The notes under the pieces: model-generated
What the model was told of the DNA's origin: nothing
Databases searched by the model: none
The model's input: the letters and a program-made list of their open reading frames with translations, nothing else
IMG/VR virus record: IMGVR_UViG_3300047557_003955
Span: 1-33,270 of that record
DNA length: 33,270 nucleotides
DNA from: a virus
Reading direction: 5' to 3' (one strand)
Shown here: piece after piece, positions 29,398 through 33,270 of the stretch
How the letters are laid out: the number at the start of each line of letters is the position of its first letter
Position numbering within the stretch: the first letter of the stretch is position 1
Position numbers and translations under genes: made by a program

Positions 29398-31836
29398 TTG
29401 AAAAAAAATAGGTCTTTAAAACTTAGATCAGGCTGGTGGGTGCCGGTCTTTGCTCTTTTTGTAGGCTTTTTTAGCTCACCAATAAATTCTCAAGCCTCTG
29501 CCGAGCAGGGCGACAGGATTATCTTCTCTTATAACCCATCAAGCGTCTACCAGGAAGTTTCAGTAAATACTTCTGGTAAGACAACACTCACTGCTACTGT
29601 CCGAGCCGCACAAACCGAATATGGACCAGACCAAATTCTTGTTGGAATAGGTCTGTATGGTGCTGGTGGTGGCGGAATATATTCCCATGACACAGGATGG
29701 GTCTCACTTGGCTCATCTGGCTACTCAGATATAACGATTTCAGTAACATCAGCTGGCGTTGGTCAGGGGTGGGGGGAAGTGGCGACCGCTCGACTCACCG
29801 TTGCTGGAGATGATGGCGAATTCTGGGCTGGGAACTATGGTCCAAATATTGAGTCAGCTTCACTCAAGTTTGATGGATCAGAAATTTTATCTAATGTTGA
29901 ATTTTCATCTGGAATACAAAACTGGATATCTGATGTTGGCTGGCAAGAGTGCCAGGCAGTAACTGGAGATAAGCCATGTGCAACTGTTGGCCTCACTGCA
30001 CCAGCAACTGGGTATCCATCTGATCAAAACTGGGAGTCTGTTACCTATGGTGATGGAAAGTTTGTTGCCGTTGCATCATCTGGTTCTGGAAACAGGGTGA
30101 TGACGTCTACAAATGGAAATTTATGGACATCTAGGGAATCAGCATCTGATTCAAATTGGCAGTCAGTCATTTATGCCGGAAACCAATTCGTAGCTGTCGG
30201 CTCAAACGCTGTAATGACATCCCCAGATGGTATTACTTGGACATCAAGAACATCTCCAGGTGGTGAATGGCAGTCAATCGCACACTGCAACAATCTATAT
30301 GTAGCGACTGCTACTTGGGGCTCAAATTATGTAATGACATCAACTGATGGAATTACATGGACTGTCCGTACACCAGCATATGCATGGTCACACGATGCCG
30401 TGGCATGCAGTGGATCAATTCCACGCTATGTATCCGTATCTCAGTTTGGTCGAGCATGGTCGTCGGCAGATGGAATGACTGGATGGTCAATACAGAACCC
30501 TGGATCAATTGTTGATATAAGAAATCTAGCTTTTGGTGGGACACGATTTACATGGCTTGAGTACAGCACTCAATCCGGGAATAGATATGGAGCATCATCT
30601 ACTAATGGTGTCAACTGGACAGCTTACATGGCTCCAGCGAATCAATGGAGGCACATAACATATGGTGGTGGTCAGTTTGTAGCTGTTGCCGAAGGTGGGG
30701 TGAATACGAGAGCTGCGTATTCATCTGATGGAATAACCTGGACCCTTGGAACCGGAATACCTTCAAACTCATGGCAATCTGTTGCTTATGGCTCTGGAAA
30801 ATATGTCGCTGTAGCGAATTCTGGAACTTCAAATAGGGTAGCTACATCTTCTGATGGTGCGATTTGGAACTCACTTTCTATAGCTACTACCACTACTACC
30901 ACTACTACCACTACTACAACTACTACAACCACTACAACTATCCCCGAAACGACTACAACTACTGCTCCTGAAACAACTACTACAGAAGAGCCAGTTTTTG
31001 TTCCATCTCCACAAACAACTGTTCCAGAAACTACAACAACTCTTCAAGAAGTGACGACAGTTCCAACTACTACAATAATTGAGACAACCACTACACAGAC
31101 TACGGAACCAGAGCAGATAACGGAAGAAACTTCGCCACCTACAACAGTAAAGGAAGAAAATGACGGAGGAGAAGCCACCCAAACAGCGGTACCTGAACCA
31201 GCGCCAAACGAAGAAAATGAAGAGCAAACGCAGGAAGAACTAGATCAGGTATCTGCTGAAAATCTAGATGAAGTTCTTTCTGGAGAGTTATCCGAAGAGA
31301 TAATAAATGAAGTTCTTGATCTAGTGTCAAGCGGTGAACTATCTCAAGAAGAGATATCTAAAGTAGTTGAGTCAATAATTGAAAATGGTATAGATGCTGA
31401 AGTGGCTGAAGAGCTTGCAACTAGCCCTGAAGTCCTCCAAGCTGTTACGGCTGAAGAAGCAAAAGAAATATTTTCTTCCGTTGATGTATCAAGCCTGTCA
31501 GAAGAAGAATCTCAAGCAATCGTTGATGCTGTTCAAGATGCACCACAAGAAGTACGAGAAGAATTTGAAGAAGAAATAAATGTATTTGGTGGTGGTTTTG
31601 ACAACTATGTAGCCGTTGGATCAACTGTGACCGTTGGTGAACGTCGAGTTCTGGTAGCGGTTGCTGTTGTATCATCTATTACGACTATTGCTACATCTTC
31701 AGCTCCGCCATCTAGTGGTGGGCCTTCGGGTCCTTCTGGTGGAAGCGGACCATCAGGTGGGCCTTCTGGGCCAAATAACGAATCTACAAGTGGGGAAGAA
31801 AAAACAAGGGGACGCAGGCGCAGGGGGACAAAATGA
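29398..31836 (+). CDS. Secreted propeller protein with Thr-rich stalk
   Basis: 812 residues, TTG start at 29398 with GGAGG nine bases upstream; 29374 is a weaker TTG. A signal peptide is clear (MKKNRSLKLR, then VPVFALFVGFFSSP, ending ASA at 35). A beta-sandwich domain (~36-180) precedes seven repeats at 211-493, each with W-x-S-V-x-Y-G-x-G-x-F-V-A-V and a xSxDGxxW end, likely a seven-bladed propeller. Then follow a Thr-rich stalk, an acidic Glu-rich helical region (AENLDEVLSGELSEEIINEVLDL), a hydrophobic segment (RRVLVAVAVVSSITTIA), a Pro/Gly/Ser linker and a basic tail GRRRRGTK. It could be anchored to the host surface or virion. It lies just after the glycosyl operon; its Thr residues might be glycosylated (inferred). 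Confidence 0.8.
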   Translation: MKKNRSLKLRSGWWVPVFALFVGFFSSPINSQASAEQGDRIIFSYNPSSVYQEVSVNTSGKTTLTATVRAAQTEYGPDQILVGIGLYGAGGGGIYSHDTGWVSLGSSGYSDITISVTSAGVGQGWGEVATARLTVAGDDGEFWAGNYGPNIESASLKFDGSEILSNVEFSSGIQNWISDVGWQECQAVTGDKPCATVGLTAPATGYPSDQNWESVTYGDGKFVAVASSGSGNRVMTSTNGNLWTSRESASDSNWQSVIYAGNQFVAVGSNAVMTSPDGITWTSRTSPGGEWQSIAHCNNLYVATATWGSNYVMTSTDGITWTVRTPAYAWSHDAVACSGSIPRYVSVSQFGRAWSSADGMTGWSIQNPGSIVDIRNLAFGGTRFTWLEYSTQSGNRYGASSTNGVNWTAYMAPANQWRHITYGGGQFVAVAEGGVNTRAAYSSDGITWTLGTGIPSNSWQSVAYGSGKYVAVANSGTSNRVATSSDGAIWNSLSIATTTTTTTTTTTTTTTTTTIPETTTTTAPETTTTEEPVFVPSPQTTVPETTTTLQEVTTVPTTTIIETTTTQTTEPEQITEETSPPTTVKEENDGGEATQTAVPEPAPNEENEEQTQEELDQVSAENLDEVLSGELSEEIINEVLDLVSSGELSQEEISKVVESIIENGIDAEVAEELATSPEVLQAVTAEEAKEIFSSVDVSSLSEEESQAIVDAVQDAPQEVREEFEEEINVFGGGFDNYVAVGSTVTVGERRVLVAVAVVSSITTIATSSAPPSSGGPSGPSGGSGPSGGPSGPNNESTSGEEKTRGRRRRGTK

Positions 31837-32006
31837 AAATCCTTAGAAAGCTATGGGACATAACTGGAGACTTCATCTGGACGATTATCGGTAGTATCAC
31901 CGTAATAATCACCTTGTCTGGAGACACCCAAAGAACTGTGCTCATAATGACAATAGTTGGGACAATACTTCACTATTTTTACAAGATGGTTTCATCCAAA
32001 GAATAA
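31833..32006 (+). CDS. Small two-transmembrane protein, candidate holin
   Basis: 57 residues: KILRKLWDITGD, a hydrophobic helix at ~14-29 (FIWTIIGSITVIITLS), a short polar turn (GDTQRT) and a second helix at ~35-50 (TVLIMTIVGTILHYFY), then KMVSSKE. Two transmembrane spans with charged ends fit a class II holin. ATG 31833 overlaps the upstream stop as ATGA. The endolysin follows after 78 bases, which supports lysis. Other small membrane proteins cannot be excluded. Confidence 0.65.
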   Translation: MKILRKLWDITGDFIWTIIGSITVIITLSGDTQRTVLIMTIVGTILHYFYKMVSSKE

Positions 32007-32035
32007 ATTACTCAAATTAGTAAACAACTATTTGC

Positions 32036-32043
32036 TGTACAAT
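32036..32043 (+). promoter_or_regulatory. Extended -10-like element before the endolysin
   Basis: TGTACAAT lies about 40 bases before ATG 32085, in the 78-base gap after the holin candidate. It matches the TGTAAAAT elements before 8389 (minus) and 29398. No -35 hexamer is seen. A strong site, GGAGG at 32076-32080, precedes the ATG. Confidence 0.35.
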
Positions 32044-32084
32044 ATGCAAGCCAATTTTGTTTGGTTGTTCTAGTTGGAGGATTT

Positions 32085-32612
32085 ATGCCCAGAAAGTACA
32101 CAGGCAATTCTGATGGACTGTCAAAGACTGGAAAGGCCCGCCCTGGTCTAGTCAAGTTTATGCAACTAGCTGAAAAGCGCTGGGGCATCAATAATCTTGG
32201 CACATTTGCCAATCGCTCAATGAACAACCCAAAGGCAACCAAGGGTGACCCAAAGTGGCTAAGTGTCCATGCAACTGGTCGTGCTGCCGACTGTGGATAT
32301 GACAAGCGCAAGGTCGGCGTTGATATGTGGGATTGGCTTGTTGCCAACACAGCAGCTCTTGGAATTGAAGAACTCCATGATTATGCCTTTGACAAGGATG
32401 GCAAAGAGGGTCCGGCAAAGGCATGGGGCCGTGGATATCGCTGTTCAAGAGGAGAAGGCGTAAAGGGCGTAAAGATTTACGACGATAAAGACAACGCTGG
32501 TTCAATGGGTGGTAAGTGGATCCATATAGAGCTTTCACCGGAAATGGCCGATAATGCTGCAAAGTTTGAAGCAGCCTGGAACGCAATCCCATACACACCT
32601 CCGGCAGCGTGA
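32085..32612 (+). CDS. Endolysin, M15-type D-alanyl-D-alanine peptidase fold
   Basis: 175 residues, ATG 32085 with GGAGG four bases upstream (the frame from 32061 begins with TTG and is less likely). SVHATGRAADCGYD gives H62 and D69, the S-x-H-x-x-G-x-A-x-D zinc motif, and GGKWIHIELSP gives H147 as the third ligand, as in VanY/DacB-like enzymes that cut peptide stems of the cell wall. There is no signal peptide, so release would need a holin. Two small membrane proteins flank it (31833 and 32616). RPGLVKFMQLAEKRWG at the start is a likely helix around the active site. It probably lyses the host at the end of infection. Confidence 0.82.
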   Translation: MPRKYTGNSDGLSKTGKARPGLVKFMQLAEKRWGINNLGTFANRSMNNPKATKGDPKWLSVHATGRAADCGYDKRKVGVDMWDWLVANTAALGIEELHDYAFDKDGKEGPAKAWGRGYRCSRGEGVKGVKIYDDKDNAGSMGGKWIHIELSPEMADNAAKFEAAWNAIPYTPPAA

Positions 32613-32615
32613 AAA

Positions 32616-32891
32616 ATGGAAGCGATTACGGTAGCCATAATTGGTGCTATCGGTGCTGCTCTTGTTGCATTTATTGAAAAAGGCAATAGAGAGAATAGAT
32701 CTGACCATAGGGCACTTGGCGAAAAAATGGAATATATCGGCAAGTCTCTTGGTATTTCCATAGACAGAGTTGAAAAAGCTGTTGATAGAACAGAGCTGAA
32801 AATTGATGCCCATATTGCAGACCATGCACGTGGCGAATTTGACGAAGAAGTTGTTGTTGTTACTCAAAAAGGTGGCCAACGTGGCAGGTAA
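32616..32891 (+). CDS. DUF2746-like one-transmembrane protein
   Basis: 91 residues: an N-terminal membrane segment (ITVAIIGAIGAALVAFIE), then charged helices (KGNRENRSDHRALGEKMEYIGKSLG) ending in a basic QKGGQRGR. The plan of one TM span plus a soluble coil resembles DUF2746 proteins of actinobacterial phages, often coded next to the endolysin and thought to be holin- or lysis-related. It starts four bases after the endolysin stop. The family name is from memory. Confidence 0.65.
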   Translation: MEAITVAIIGAIGAALVAFIEKGNRENRSDHRALGEKMEYIGKSLGISIDRVEKAVDRTELKIDAHIADHARGEFDEEVVVVTQKGGQRGR

Positions 32892-33090
32892 GAAGCCAGC
32901 AAAGCCAATGGCTGGTCAGGCAAAGAAGGTTGTGCTTGATCCAGAGATTTATGGCGTTGAGATTAGATATGTAGGCACAAAAGATTCTTCATGCTGTTGC
33001 CCAACATGTAAAAAAATAACAGTTCGTGGAATGATGCGACTAAAGAATGACAATTTCTACTGCTCGCTTACATGCGCTAAAGGTTCGTAA
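32881..33090 (+). CDS. Small zinc-ribbon protein
   Basis: 69 residues from GTG 32881, overlapping the previous gene by 11 bases; a GGTGG run precedes it. A basic Lys/Pro/Ala N-terminus (AGKKPAKPMAGQAKK) is followed by DSSCCCPTCKK and later FYCSLTC, two Cys pairs spaced as in a zinc ribbon, so it may bind nucleic acid or protein. The longer ATG frame from 32803 lies inside the upstream gene. Confidence 0.6.
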   Translation: MAGKKPAKPMAGQAKKVVLDPEIYGVEIRYVGTKDSSCCCPTCKKITVRGMMRLKNDNFYCSLTCAKGS

Positions 33091-33111
33091 ATAGAACAAT
33101 TTGGGGGAAAA

Positions 33112-33270
33112 TTGATTAAGGGGATATCTGGTAAGAAGCTTCTTGCAGCAGTATTTATTCTTTCTGCTGCTATTGCTCCATTTTTGCCTACCTATGATTC
33201 AGGGGAAAATAGGATTCTAGTTGGAGGAGAAGCTGTTGCTTCTGGTTCAGGCGGACCAATAGTCCTAGAC
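33112..33270 (+). CDS. Secreted protein, N-terminus only (3' partial)
   Basis: The frame is open from TTG 33112 to the window end (53 codons). A GGGGG site (33103-33107) precedes the start. The N-terminus has a Lys pair, a hydrophobic core (LLAAVFILSAAIAPFLP) and then a polar region, a signal peptide or lipid-free export signal. VASGSGGPIVLD follows. Like the propeller gene it uses TTG, and both follow an ATAGAACAAT string (29331-29340 and 33091-33100). Function unknown. Confidence 0.6.
   Translation, partial: MIKGISGKKLLAAVFILSAAIAPFLPTYDSGENRILVGGEAVASGSGGPIVLD

Overview
The window looks like part of a tailed-phage (Caudovirales-type) genome, or a metagenome-derived phage contig. It holds many tail-fibre-like proteins, a tail-collar protein, a lysis cassette and almost gapless gene packing with ATGA, TAGTG and TAATG stop/start overlaps. 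I saw no ribosomal RNA, tRNA, integrase, transposase or CRISPR array. The A+T-rich composition, the M15-type endolysin followed by a DUF2746-like membrane protein, and a secreted Thr-rich protein with an Arg-rich tail suggest a phage of low-GC freshwater actinobacteria. That host call is an inference; a cyanobacterial or other aquatic host is not excluded.

Layout. (i) 1-1986, plus strand: the 3' end of a fibronectin-III protein with a Cys-rich C-terminus, a small protein and a tandem pair of small Cys4-type proteins. (ii) 1991-24104, minus strand, read from right to left: a small structural protein, a fibre module, a long fibre, a holin-like protein, a fibre gene split by a frameshift, a 1987-residue repeat fibre, and an FN3 protein ending in twelve PPxF repeats. 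These are followed by seven 2-oxoglutarate/Fe(II) oxygenases interspersed with a sulfotransferase-like protein, a DUF6065-like protein, a methyltransferase-like protein, small unknowns and a glutathione-peroxidase-like protein, and finally a small beta-rich protein and a tail-collar protein. (iii) 24105-24218: a divergent leader. (iv) 24219-29334, plus strand: a sugar/glycosyl operon (three glycosyltransferase-like proteins, a HAD-nucleotidyltransferase fusion, a methyltransferase and a short GDPD-like enzyme). (v) 29398-33270, plus strand: a secreted seven-repeat propeller protein with a Thr-rich stalk, a small two-TM protein, an M15 endolysin, a one-TM protein, a zinc-ribbon protein and the start of another secreted protein.

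The most striking feature is the 9-kb island of seven divergent prolyl-hydroxylase-like oxygenases immediately downstream of, and co-directional with, a protein carrying a (PPYF)n tail. My working hypothesis is a virus-encoded system that hydroxylates or otherwise decorates tail-fibre proteins, perhaps with the sulfotransferase-like and methyltransferase-like enzymes in the same island. The glycosyl operon next to a Thr-rich secreted protein may be a second decoration system. No intergenic stretch is longer than about 115 bases.
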